From: Deltaproteobacteria bacterium
Lineage (GTDB): Bacteria > UBA10199 > SPLOWO2-01-44-7
Assembly (NCBI GenBank): GCA_030688705.1
Contig: JAUYJH010000169.1
Coordinates: 1-21,376, forward strand
Reading direction: 5' to 3'
DNA: 21,376 bases
This document shows, one piece after another, positions 1 through 7,092 of the stretch; position 1 is the first letter of the stretch; every line of letters starts with the position of its first letter. A program made the translations under genes and the position numbers. The notes beneath the pieces were generated by a model that saw only the letters and a list, made by a program, of their open reading frames with translations, did no database searches and was not told the origin of the DNA.

Positions 1-80
1 AGACAGTATTCCTTGCTTGACTAGGAAGTTTATAAAGACGCAAGACCTGTTTGAAATAGATTATTGGAATTATCAGAAAT

Positions 81-161
81 GCCCAGGTGGTGGAACGGCA
101 GACACACCAGCTTGAGGGGCTGGCGCCGCGAGGCATGCAGGTTCAAATCCTGTCCTGGGCA
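81..161 (+). tRNA. tRNA-Leu (anticodon GAG)
   Basis: The cloverleaf folds directly. The acceptor stem GCCCAGG (81-87) pairs with CCTGGGC (154-160), with discriminator A at 161. The anticodon stem CCAGC/GCTGG (107-111, 119-123) encloses the loop TTGAGGG, so the anticodon is GAG (114-116) and reads CUC and CUU leucine codons. A long variable arm with a GCC-GCGA-GGC hairpin (about 125-134) marks a class II tRNA. The T arm is GCAGG-TTCAAAT-CCTGT (137-153). CCA is not encoded. The 3' end lies 2 bp from the stop codon of the convergent Wzi-family gene, so no separate terminator fits between them. Confidence 0.95.
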
Positions 162-163
162 CA

Positions 164-1795
164 TTATTTCTTTGCTACCTTCCCTCTCGGATAAATATTC
201 ATCCGCAAGTTGACAAGAAAGTTGTTTCGATTGGAACCCGGAACAAAATTGAACTGCTCTATCCGCTCGTAGCCAAACCCTAAAGTCCAGTCGACCTGCG
301 GCTTGCTCTCCAATGTAAAGGCACTCATCCAGCGATAACGGGTTTCAGAGGGATTGTGCTGTTCCACACGCACCTCTGTGGCGTCATTAAACATAAAGTA
401 AAGATCGCTCCCCCTGTTTTCCACCGCAAACTGGTGCGTTTGCACAAAATGATAGGTCGGCCGGCTCTCAAAAGTGATCGCCGCTCCGATCGAATCAGGC
501 CCCATCTCGTTGCCCAAAATGCGCGCGTTTCTCGTCCATCCTGATTTGAATTGATGATGGCGATAGGGCCTGAAACCGGCATAGACAAACTCGAATCTTA
601 AATTCTGCGTCCCGATGTCATTGAGCCGCGGCATGAAAATGCCGGCTTGGTGCATGGCATAGTCGATGAACATCGTGTTCCAGTGGGTAATCGACTGGGT
701 ATCTTCGAGCAACAACTCATAATAAAATTCGAGCCCGCGCCATTTGGGAATCCGGAACAAAAAATCCATCCCGCCCAGACGGTTGGAAATATTCGGGTCG
801 TCGTTCACGATCGTCGCGAAAACGCCGAAAAAATCGGCAACCCTCTTCCCCAAAGAGGCTTTCGGCGACCCCCTCCCCCCCGACATCAATTCTCCCGACA
901 ACCCAAACTCTACGTTGCGCCACGGCTGAAAAGTGACTTTCAGGCCGGTGATATAATCGCGCGGAAAAATCCGGTTGTCCTCCATGATGCCGAAATAAAA
1001 ACCGACCGATGAAGGGCCCAAAAATTTGAAAATCCACGGATATTCAAACGGACTCACATTTGAAATTTTGAGCATATCGAGCGGCGTGGCATTGGTGGAA
1101 TTGACAATGCCGCCGTAGCGGGCCTGCCCCCAGGCCACCACGTCGCGCCCCAGCTGTATGCCGATGTTGGAAAACTCGGTTCGCCCGTAAAGATCGTCGA
1201 ACCCGATCCGCACGTAATCGGGGGCCCCCTCTCTCACACGGAACAAAAAGTTGGGGGCGGCCCAGACCGCAAAATATTTGGTCAGATCAAGTTCCGAGGT
1301 TGTCTCAATGCCAAAGTTGTGCGTGTCCTGATACGAGCGCCCTTTTCGGTAGGCGATCAGCGGATTGATAACCGCGCGGATTTCGTCTCCGGAATTCCCC
1401 ACATTGATCGGCACCTGTCGGTTGGGGCTGTCGAGAAAAAGATATTCAAAACTGACTTCGCGCAGGGGATAAAAAGCGATTTCAGAAACATCGTCCAATT
1501 CTGATTTGTACCGCTTGCTTAAAAATTTCAAAGTCTGCCTTGCCTGAATCTCTACGGGAACATTGTCGATCCGTTCTAAATTTCCTTTGGCCTCGCGAAT
1601 CATCCGGGCCACCTCGTTTCTCGACCAAGGCCTTTGCCCTTTGTTCAAGGTATCGATCAACCCAAAAGCGGTCAGCCGGTCGATGGAATCATAAACGGCC
1701 ACATCGTTTTCATCGACCAAATCGACGTTAAGGGGGGCGGCAAAAACCAAACCGGGAAATAAAAGCAAAACTAGACAAAGGGCTTTTTTCATCAT
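164..1795 (-). CDS. Wzi-family outer-membrane beta-barrel protein (capsule assembly-like)
   Basis: This is a predicted exported outer-membrane protein of about 543 residues. It begins with a clear signal peptide: MMKK, then a hydrophobic core ALCLVLLLFPGLVF, with cleavage likely near FAA-P. Next comes a short segment YDSIDRLTAFGLID...RPWSRNEVARMIREA, which I recognise as typical of the N-terminus of Wzi-like proteins. The remainder is rich in alternating aromatic and polar beta-strands, as in an outer-membrane barrel, and ends close to the last strand. Wzi of Klebsiella and E. coli is a surface lectin that anchors group 1 capsule; many distant relatives exist in species without that capsule, so the exact role is open. 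The ATG at 1795 (or 1792) is preferred over a GTG at 1819, because the signal peptide starts there and GAGAG lies just upstream. It diverges from the glutaryl-CoA dehydrogenase gene only 15 bp away. Confidence 0.75.
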   Translation of the reverse strand: MMKKALCLVLLLFPGLVFAAPLNVDLVDENDVAVYDSIDRLTAFGLIDTLNKGQRPWSRNEVARMIREAKGNLERIDNVPVEIQARQTLKFLSKRYKSELDDVSEIAFYPLREVSFEYLFLDSPNRQVPINVGNSGDEIRAVINPLIAYRKGRSYQDTHNFGIETTSELDLTKYFAVWAAPNFLFRVREGAPDYVRIGFDDLYGRTEFSNIGIQLGRDVVAWGQARYGGIVNSTNATPLDMLKISNVSPFEYPWIFKFLGPSSVGFYFGIMEDNRIFPRDYITGLKVTFQPWRNVEFGLSGELMSGGRGSPKASLGKRVADFFGVFATIVNDDPNISNRLGGMDFLFRIPKWRGLEFYYELLLEDTQSITHWNTMFIDYAMHQAGIFMPRLNDIGTQNLRFEFVYAGFRPYRHHQFKSGWTRNARILGNEMGPDSIGAAITFESRPTYHFVQTHQFAVENRGSDLYFMFNDATEVRVEQHNPSETRYRWMSAFTLESKPQVDWTLGFGYERIEQFNFVPGSNRNNFLVNLRMNIYPRGKVAKK

Positions 1796-1810
1796 AAAAA
1801 AGCGGCTCTC

Positions 1811-2983
1811 ATGGGCCACCTGAATTCCACAGATTTCTTGAATATCGCGAGTCTCTTATCGGAAGAGGAGATCGAAGTCCAGAGAATGGCCCGGGGTTTT
1901 GCTGAAAAAGAGATACTCCCCATTATCAACAAACACAATCGCGACTCCACCTTCCCCAAAGAGCTTTTTCCAAAAATGGGGGCGCTTGGGTTTTTGGGGG
2001 CCACTCTGCCGCAAGAATACGGCTGTGCCGGTTTGAACAGCGTTGCCTATGGTCTTTTGATGCAAGAACTGGAACGGGGCGATTCCGGCATGCGCTCGGC
2101 CGCATCGGTGCAGGGGGGGCTGGTGATGTACCCCATTTTTGCGTACGGCTCCGAAGAACAGAAGAAAAAATGGCTCCCTCTTTTGGCTTCGGGCAAAAAA
2201 ATCGGCTGTTTTGGACTAACTGAACCCGATTTTGGTTCCAACCCGGCGGGGATGCTCTCCAAAGCCAAAAAAAAGGACTCAAAATGGATTTTGAACGGGA
2301 CAAAAATGTGGATCACCAATGGAACGATTGCCGATGTGGCCGTTGTTTGGGCCAAAAATGAGGCGGGCAAAATCAACGGGTTTTTGGTGGAAAAGGGGAT
2401 GAAGGGTTTTAGCGCACCGGAGATGAAGGGGAAATTCAGTCTTAGGGCTTCTGTCACTTCTGAATTGGTCTTGGATAATGTCGAAGTGCCGGAAGAAAAC
2501 CGCCTTCCCAAAGCGGAAGGATTAAAAGGGCCTTTGAGCTGTCTTTCGCAGGCCCGCTACGGCATTGCGTGGGGGGCGCTGGGGCTGGCCATGGCCTGTT
2601 ACGAGGCGGCGGTTGAATACGCCAAGACAAGAATCCAGTTTGACAAACCGATCGGCGGATTTCAGCTGACGCAGAAAAAACTGGCCCATATGTTGACCGA
2701 AATCACCAAAGGCCAGTTGCTGGCTCTGCAATTAGGAAGGCTCAAAGATGCCGGGACCATTACGCCGCAACAGATATCGATGGGAAAGAGGAACAACTGC
2801 GCCATCGCCCGTGAAATTTCACACTTGGCCCGCGAAATTCTGGGGGCCAACGGCATTCTCGACGAATACCCCGTCATCCGCCACATGATGAACATAGAGA
2901 GCGTTTATACCTACGAAGGGACCGACGATATTCATGCACTCATTTTGGGTGAGGCAATCACCGGCATTGCGGCGTATAAATAG
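1811..2983 (+). CDS. gcdH: Glutaryl-CoA dehydrogenase (acyl-CoA dehydrogenase family)
   Basis: This FAD enzyme of 390 residues oxidises and decarboxylates glutaryl-CoA to crotonyl-CoA, the late step of lysine and tryptophan breakdown. The assignment to the glutaryl-CoA branch, not a generic acyl-CoA dehydrogenase, rests on diagnostic stretches: YGCAGLNSVAYGLL, DSGMRSAASVQ (with the arginine used for the substrate carboxylate), CFGLTEPDFGSNP, KFSLRASVTSELV, RYGIAWGALG, and the C-terminal YEGTDDIHALILGEAITG. The catalytic base is Glu369 in TYEGT, matching Glu370 of the human enzyme. Length is normal. The start at 1811 fits the family N-terminus (TDFLNIASLLSEEE), although no good ribosome-binding site is visible. 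It is followed after 23 bp by the aldehyde dehydrogenase gene and then by a lysine aminotransferase gene, which supports a lysine-degradation role. Confidence 0.92.
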   Translation: MGHLNSTDFLNIASLLSEEEIEVQRMARGFAEKEILPIINKHNRDSTFPKELFPKMGALGFLGATLPQEYGCAGLNSVAYGLLMQELERGDSGMRSAASVQGGLVMYPIFAYGSEEQKKKWLPLLASGKKIGCFGLTEPDFGSNPAGMLSKAKKKDSKWILNGTKMWITNGTIADVAVVWAKNEAGKINGFLVEKGMKGFSAPEMKGKFSLRASVTSELVLDNVEVPEENRLPKAEGLKGPLSCLSQARYGIAWGALGLAMACYEAAVEYAKTRIQFDKPIGGFQLTQKKLAHMLTEITKGQLLALQLGRLKDAGTITPQQISMGKRNNCAIAREISHLAREILGANGILDEYPVIRHMMNIESVYTYEGTDDIHALILGEAITGIAAYK

Positions 2984-3006
2984 AAGATGTTTGTCATAAG
3001 ATAATT

Positions 3007-4509
3007 ATGGAAAAATTTGAATCTCGAAATCCGGCCGATTTGAAAGATATCATCGGCACCTTTGACATAGCCGGGCCGGCAGAGGTGGAAGAGGCCTGCC
3101 AAAAAGCCAAATCGGCATTTAAAATTTGGAAGAAAACCCCCGCTCCACTTCGCGCCGGCATCATCCACAATTTCGGAAAACTGCTTGAAAAAAATAAAGA
3201 GGCCCTCTCTAAAATTGTCACGCGCGAGATGGGAAAACCGCTTCGCGAAGCCAGGGGCGATGTTCAAGAAGCCATCGATACCTGCAATTTTTTTGTGAGC
3301 GAAGGGCGCCGCCTTTATGGAATGACAATCCCCTCCGAGATGCCCAACAAAGAACTCTACACTTATAGAAGGCCGGTCGGCGTTTTTGCCTGCATTACCG
3401 CCGGCAACTTTCCGGTCGCCGTCCCCGCGTGGTACTTTGTTCCGGCTTTGGTTTGCGGCAACACCTGTGTCTGGAAACCATCGCACGATACGCCACTCAC
3501 CTCTCATTATTTTGCAGAACTTTTGAAAAAGGCCGGACTCCCCGAAGGAGTTTTTAATGTCGTTTTCGGACTCGGAGCCAATTCGACCGGGGCCCATTTA
3601 ATCAATATGGTGGAAAAGGGTTTGATCGACAAATTCGGCTTTACCGGTTCCACGGAGGTCGGCCAAAAAATAGGAGAGGTCTGCGGCCGTAACCTTCAAA
3701 ACCCCTGTTTGGAACTGGGAGGGAAAAACCCGCTGGTGGTGATGGAGGATGCCGATCTGGAACTGGCCGCCACCGGGGCTTTGTGGGCCGGCTTTGGCAC
3801 GGCCGGTCAGCGCTGTACCAGCATGGGGAATTTAATTTTGCACAAACAGATTCAGGAAAAATTCTTAAAAATATTTCTTAAAAAAGTATCTGAAATGAAA
3901 ATCGGCGATCCGATGCAGGAAGAAATCACCTATGGCCCCATGATCTCCGAAGTATTTTTGAAAACACATCTCAAAAATCTGGCCGCTCTTATTGAACCGC
4001 ATCATGAATTGTTAACAGAGCCCAACGGACAGATTACATCTCAAAAAAAATGGAAACATTTTGTCGGCGATCCCGACAAGGGTGTCTATGCTTTTCCGTC
4101 GATTGTGGCCAATGTGAAACCCACTGACAAAATCTATGCGACCGAAACCTTCGGGCCCCTTTTTAATGTCATGATTTGTAAAAACTTGGATGAGGCGTTG
4201 GATCTGGCCAACGGAACCGGCTATGGGCTTTCCTCCGCCATCTACACCAACACCCCGCAATATATTTACCAATGGAAAGAAGAAATCACCGCCGGCATGA
4301 CATCGATCAACAATTCCACAACGGGTGCCGAGGCCCATCTCCCCTTTGGCGGCAACGGCAAGTCGGGCAATGGTTCGCGGCAATCCGGGGTTTGGGTGCT
4401 CGATCAATTTACCAAATGGCAGTCGGTTAACTGGGATTTGTCTGGAAAATTGCAGTTAGCCCAGATTGATACCGGTTATGTGGAACCGGATTTGGAATAT
4501 AGGATTTAA
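3007..4509 (+). CDS. Piperideine-6-carboxylate / aminoadipate-semialdehyde dehydrogenase (ALDH7-like)
   Basis: This NAD(P)-dependent aldehyde dehydrogenase has 500 residues. The catalytic cysteine is Cys270 in GTAGQRCTS and the general base is Glu236 in LELGGKNP; the 34-residue spacing is standard for the superfamily. GTAGQRCT, the C-terminal TGAEAHLPFGGNGKSGNGSR and the tail ending in SGKLQLAQID point to the ALDH7 / L-piperidine-6-carboxylate dehydrogenase group. The neighbouring L-lysine 6-aminotransferase produces the matching substrate, aminoadipate semialdehyde, which cyclises to piperideine-6-carboxylate. The expected product is 2-aminoadipate. It lies 23 bp after gcdH and 95 bp before lat, with a repeat element in the second gap. 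Another ALDH specificity is possible on sequence alone; the context makes the lysine assignment likely. Confidence 0.85.
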   Translation: MEKFESRNPADLKDIIGTFDIAGPAEVEEACQKAKSAFKIWKKTPAPLRAGIIHNFGKLLEKNKEALSKIVTREMGKPLREARGDVQEAIDTCNFFVSEGRRLYGMTIPSEMPNKELYTYRRPVGVFACITAGNFPVAVPAWYFVPALVCGNTCVWKPSHDTPLTSHYFAELLKKAGLPEGVFNVVFGLGANSTGAHLINMVEKGLIDKFGFTGSTEVGQKIGEVCGRNLQNPCLELGGKNPLVVMEDADLELAATGALWAGFGTAGQRCTSMGNLILHKQIQEKFLKIFLKKVSEMKIGDPMQEEITYGPMISEVFLKTHLKNLAALIEPHHELLTEPNGQITSQKKWKHFVGDPDKGVYAFPSIVANVKPTDKIYATETFGPLFNVMICKNLDEALDLANGTGYGLSSAIYTNTPQYIYQWKEEITAGMTSINNSTTGAEAHLPFGGNGKSGNGSRQSGVWVLDQFTKWQSVNWDLSGKLQLAQIDTGYVEPDLEYRI

Positions 4510-4512
4510 GGT

Positions 4513-4595
4513 GTCATTGCGAGCCCGTAGGGTGAAGCAATCCCTCGGCACCTGAACGGGAGATTGCCACGGCCCCTTTGGGGCCTCGCAATGAC
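4513..4595. repeat. 83-bp inverted-repeat element (GTCATTGCGAG family), copy A
   Basis: The element is bounded by GTCATTGCGAG (4513-4523) and its exact reverse complement CTCGCAATGAC (4585-4595). Inside are a GGCCCC-TTT-GGGGCC hairpin (4571-4585) and a second pairing between GCAATCCC and GGGAGATTGC. No run of T follows, so it is not a classic terminator. A related copy lies at 8990-9085 inside the RluA-family gene. It fills the gap between the aldehyde dehydrogenase and aminotransferase genes. It adds an in-frame TTG at 4578 that could be mistaken for the aminotransferase start. It looks like a small non-autonomous mobile repeat. Confidence 0.85.
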
Positions 4596-4604
4596 AAAGT
4601 TAAA

Positions 4605-5948
4605 ATGACATCATTCACAAAAAATTATGACGGCGACAAGGGATTAAATCTTCTCAAGAAAAGAGTGTTGATTGACGGCTATCATGTCGTGATCGATTTG
4701 AAAAAGAGCAAGGGGTCTCATGTTTATAATCAGCTCGACCGAAAGACCTATATCGATTTTTACGCCTTCTTTGGTTCTCTTCCGGTCGGCTTTAACCATC
4801 CCGGTTTAAAAAATAGCGCGTATCAAAAGGCGCTCAAGGAGGCCTCCCAAACCAAAGTGGCTCTAAGCGATGTCTACTCCCCCCACCTTGCAAGGTTTGT
4901 CGACGTTTTTGATGCCACGGCCCTGCGTAAACAATTTAAGCACCTCTTTTTTGTCGAGGGGGGCGGGTGCGCGGTGGAAAACGCGCTCAAGGTGGCCTTC
5001 GACTGGAAGACGCGGCTCAATCTCAAGCGGGGGCTGACGCTGGAGGCCGATCAGGTGATCCACTTTGCCCAAGGTTTTCACGGTCGTCTCGGTTATACAC
5101 TAAGCCTTACCGATTCTTTTGACCTGCGCAAAACACAATATTTTCCGAAGTTCCCGTGGCCGCGGATCATCAATCCCAAAATCAATGTTTATGAAGAAGA
5201 GGCCTATCCCTTGACGATTGAAGATCGAGAGGCCAAATCGCTTTCGCAGATCGATGCCGTCTTGAAACAATTCGGGCCGCAAGTGGCTGCTATTCTTATC
5301 GAGCCGCTGCAATCCGAGGGGGGCGACAATCATTTCCGGCCCGAATTTTTGCGTGTTTTAAGAAGGGTCGCGGATGAAAACGATGTTTTGCTGATTTTTG
5401 ACGAGGTACAAACGGGGCTGGGCGGCTCCGGAAAATGGTGGTGTTGGGAGCATTTTGGGGTCCGGCCCGATATCATGGCCTTTGCCAAAAAGGTGCAGGT
5501 CGGCGGCATTGCCGTCACCGACCGCATCGACAAAAACGTGACCGACAATTGTTTCAAAATTTCCAGCAGGATCAACTCCACCTTTGGCGGCAATCTGACC
5601 GATATGGTCCGTGCCACGCGCTATATCGAAATCATCCGGGAATATGATCTGCTGAAAAATGTCCGTGAGCGGGAAAAGCAATTTCTAAACGGCTTTCAAC
5701 AACTGTCGCACCGCTATCCCGTCACCAACATACGGGGGCTTGGAACCCTTCTGGCCTTTGATCTTCCGACCGAAGCACTTCGCAAGAAAGCCTTGCAAAC
5801 GGCCATCGAAAAAGAATCTGTTTTGCTTCTGGCCTCTGGAAAAAAGACCATCCGCTTTCGCCCCGCCCTGTCGATCAGCAAAAAAGAGGTGGGTGAAGGG
5901 TTGGAGCGCCTCGATCGGGCTCTTAAAAGAGTCTTCATCGGTGCATAA
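4605..5948 (+). CDS. lat: L-lysine 6-aminotransferase (lysine epsilon-aminotransferase)
   Basis: This PLP enzyme of about 447 residues moves the epsilon-amino group of lysine to 2-oxoglutarate, giving 2-aminoadipate 6-semialdehyde and glutamate. It follows the mycobacterial and actinobacterial Lat pattern closely: FFGSLPVGFNHPGL, SDVYSPHLARFV, HLFFVEGGGCAVENALKVAFDWK, AQGFHGRLGYTLSLT, IEPLQSEGGDNHFRPEFL, IFDEVQTG and RINSTFGGNLTDMVR. The PLP lysine is in FAKKVQVGG (residue 295 by alignment with other class III aminotransferases). The ATG at 4605 is chosen because the in-frame TTG at 4578 lies inside the repeat element. The stop codon is inside a perfect 52-bp palindrome that also supplies the start of the next gene. 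With the preceding gene it performs the first two steps of lysine breakdown. Confidence 0.92.
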   Translation: MTSFTKNYDGDKGLNLLKKRVLIDGYHVVIDLKKSKGSHVYNQLDRKTYIDFYAFFGSLPVGFNHPGLKNSAYQKALKEASQTKVALSDVYSPHLARFVDVFDATALRKQFKHLFFVEGGGCAVENALKVAFDWKTRLNLKRGLTLEADQVIHFAQGFHGRLGYTLSLTDSFDLRKTQYFPKFPWPRIINPKINVYEEEAYPLTIEDREAKSLSQIDAVLKQFGPQVAAILIEPLQSEGGDNHFRPEFLRVLRRVADENDVLLIFDEVQTGLGGSGKWWCWEHFGVRPDIMAFAKKVQVGGIAVTDRIDKNVTDNCFKISSRINSTFGGNLTDMVRATRYIEIIREYDLLKNVREREKQFLNGFQQLSHRYPVTNIRGLGTLLAFDLPTEALRKKALQTAIEKESVLLLASGKKTIRFRPALSISKKEVGEGLERLDRALKRVFIGA

Positions 5949-5993
5949 GGTGCCAGGCACCTCGTGATCACGAGGTGCCTGGCACCTTATGCA
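5942..5993. repeat. Perfect 52-bp palindrome joining lat stop and rsm22 start
   Basis: The 52 bases are an exact self-complement centred between 5967 and 5968 (TGATCA). Each arm contains GGTGCCAGGCACC, itself a shorter palindrome and a core I recognise from bacterial REP-like repeats. The TAA of lat (5946-5948) lies in the left arm and the ATG of the methyltransferase gene (5989-5991) in the right arm. In RNA the arms would form a long hairpin with the start codon in the stem, and there is no free Shine-Dalgarno sequence. Initiation of the next gene would therefore depend on hairpin opening, or on ribosomes arriving from lat. Confidence 0.95.
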
Positions 5994-7092
5994 AAGCTTT
6001 CTCAAAAAACTCGAGGCTGCGATTCAATGGCGCCTGAAAGAGGCCTATTTGCCGCCGCATCGTCACAAACACCGCGAATGGACCCATCACGATCTTCAAT
6101 TTTTCGCGAAGGGGGCCGATCTGCTATCAACCGCCTTTACCGAAGGCCGCTCCATTTTGCCAAAAAACTATTTCAATAAAAAAGAATTCCGCTCGGCCTA
6201 TCTTTTATACTTTGTTTTGCAAAATTTTGTGAAAGTTTATAAGTGTTTAGAGCAGTTGGTCCCTGGTCCACAGTCCCTGGTCCACAGTCCATTAAAAATC
6301 CTCGATCTCGGCTCCGGGCCGGGAACCGCAGCCCTCGCCTGTTCTGTCTTTTTCAAGGATCGTCCTTTGGAAGTCTTTGCCTTTGAACAAAATGAGGGGA
6401 GCCGGAAAGATGCCTTAGCCCTGTGGCAAAAACTGGCCCCCTCCCATCACCGCCTCTCTTTCGTGAGGTGTCCGACTCCTCCTAAAGGAACTGTGGATAT
6501 CTGCATTGCGGCCAATTTTTTAAGTGAGGTCCCATTCAATCAACAAATTGACTTCTGCACTTCTACACTTAAACACTCCAACACTTTTATTATCATCGAA
6601 CCGGCGCTGCGCATCACGACCCGGCAGTTAATGAAATTGAGGGATATCCTCATTGAAAAAAAGAAGGGGGTTGTCCTCGCCCCATGCCTGCATCAAAAAA
6701 ACTGCCCCATGCTGGCCGCCGGCCCCAGAGACTGGTGCCATTTTTATATCCATTGGAAGTGCCCGCAAATAATCCGACAGGTCGATCAGATTGTTGGCAA
6801 CAAGCATGATTATTTGAAGATGGCGTATATGATCTTTGGCGCCACAAGGAGCCAGGAGTATACTCCTGGCTCCTTGTGGCGTACCGTCAGCTCGCCGCTT
6901 ATTTCCAAGGGAAAGCGGGAATTGATTTTGTGCGGTGATTGCGGATTTTTGAAAAAGATCGATCGTCTTAATAAAGATAAGAGCCCGCATAATTTCGTTT
7001 TCGATCAGATCCGTCGCGGAGATATTGTGGAATGGCCGGACAAATCACGGGTCGAAAAAGAAGATAAAATCAAAATCATCCGGAAATTTTAA
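5989..7092 (+). CDS. Rsm22-family methyltransferase-like protein
   Basis: This is a SAM-binding protein of 367 residues with an Rsm22-like layout: SAYLLYFVLQNFVK, the SAM motif LDLGSGPGTAA (about residues 104-114), IEPALR, then a cysteine/histidine cluster LAPCLHQKNCPM...DWCHFYIHW, then SSPLISKGKRELILCGDCG. Rsm22 proteins are linked to small ribosomal subunit assembly in mitochondria, and the Cys cluster has been proposed to bind a metal centre; the bacterial role is less clear. The gene carries three repeat-derived stretches in frame: a 14-bp tandem (6259-6290), degenerate octamers (6557-6588) and a 42-bp palindrome (6840-6881). The start codon is inside the upstream palindrome; no better in-frame start exists. 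Its 3' end overlaps the convergent EEP-fold gene by 17 bp. Confidence 0.78.
   Translation: MQSFLKKLEAAIQWRLKEAYLPPHRHKHREWTHHDLQFFAKGADLLSTAFTEGRSILPKNYFNKKEFRSAYLLYFVLQNFVKVYKCLEQLVPGPQSLVHSPLKILDLGSGPGTAALACSVFFKDRPLEVFAFEQNEGSRKDALALWQKLAPSHHRLSFVRCPTPPKGTVDICIAANFLSEVPFNQQIDFCTSTLKHSNTFIIIEPALRITTRQLMKLRDILIEKKKGVVLAPCLHQKNCPMLAAGPRDWCHFYIHWKCPQIIRQVDQIVGNKHDYLKMAYMIFGATRSQEYTPGSLWRTVSSPLISKGKRELILCGDCGFLKKIDRLNKDKSPHNFVFDQIRRGDIVEWPDKSRVEKEDKIKIIRKF
6259..6290. repeat. 14-bp tandem repeat inside rsm22-like gene
   Basis: The unit GTCCCTGGTCCACA occurs at 6259-6272 and 6273-6286, followed by a third partial unit GTCC. Because 14 is not a multiple of 3, the two copies are read in different frames, giving VPGPQ and then SLVHS. 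The stretch sits just before the SAM-binding motif, where a linker is likely. Confidence 0.85.
6557..6588. repeat. Degenerate 8-bp periodic repeat inside rsm22-like gene
   Basis: Four octamers can be read: GCACTTCT, ACACTTAA, ACACTCCA, ACACTTTT, with CACT at 6558, 6566, 6574 and 6582. They encode roughly CTSTLKHSNTF in a loop before the strand FIIIEPAL. The periodicity is clear but imperfect, so chance is not excluded. Confidence 0.5.
6840..6881. repeat. Perfect 42-bp palindrome inside rsm22-like gene
   Basis: The bases are an exact self-complement centred between 6860 and 6861 (GTATAC). The arms read CGCCACAAGGAGCCAGGAG and its complement. The length equals 14 codons and the reading frame stays open, encoding about RSQEYTPGSL in the middle. 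The arm AAGGAGCCAGGA resembles AAGGTGCCAGGC of the palindrome at 5942-5993, so the two may belong to one family. No T-run follows, so it does not look like a terminator. Confidence 0.92.

Noticed and set aside
1..80. Promoter for tRNA-Leu (TTGACT at 17-22)
   Set aside because: No acceptable -10 hexamer is found at normal spacing, so it is not listed.
1796..1819. GTG start for the Wzi-family gene
   Set aside because: It would put eight residues ahead of a normal signal peptide and overlap the divergent gene; the ATG at 1795 or 1792 fits better.
2932..3597. Leftward 221-codon open frame opposite the aldehyde dehydrogenase gene
   Set aside because: It lies antisense to a well-supported enzyme and its translation resembles no family.
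4571..4585. GGCCCC-TTT-GGGGCC hairpin as an intrinsic terminator
   Set aside because: There is no T-tract after it, and it is part of a repeat seen in a second copy inside a coding gene.
4578..4604. TTG start extending lysine aminotransferase by nine residues
   Set aside because: The codons lie in the inverted-repeat element and the family N-terminus fits the ATG at 4605.
6840..6881. Palindrome read as a transcription terminator
   Set aside because: It is in the middle of an open reading frame and no T-run follows the stem.
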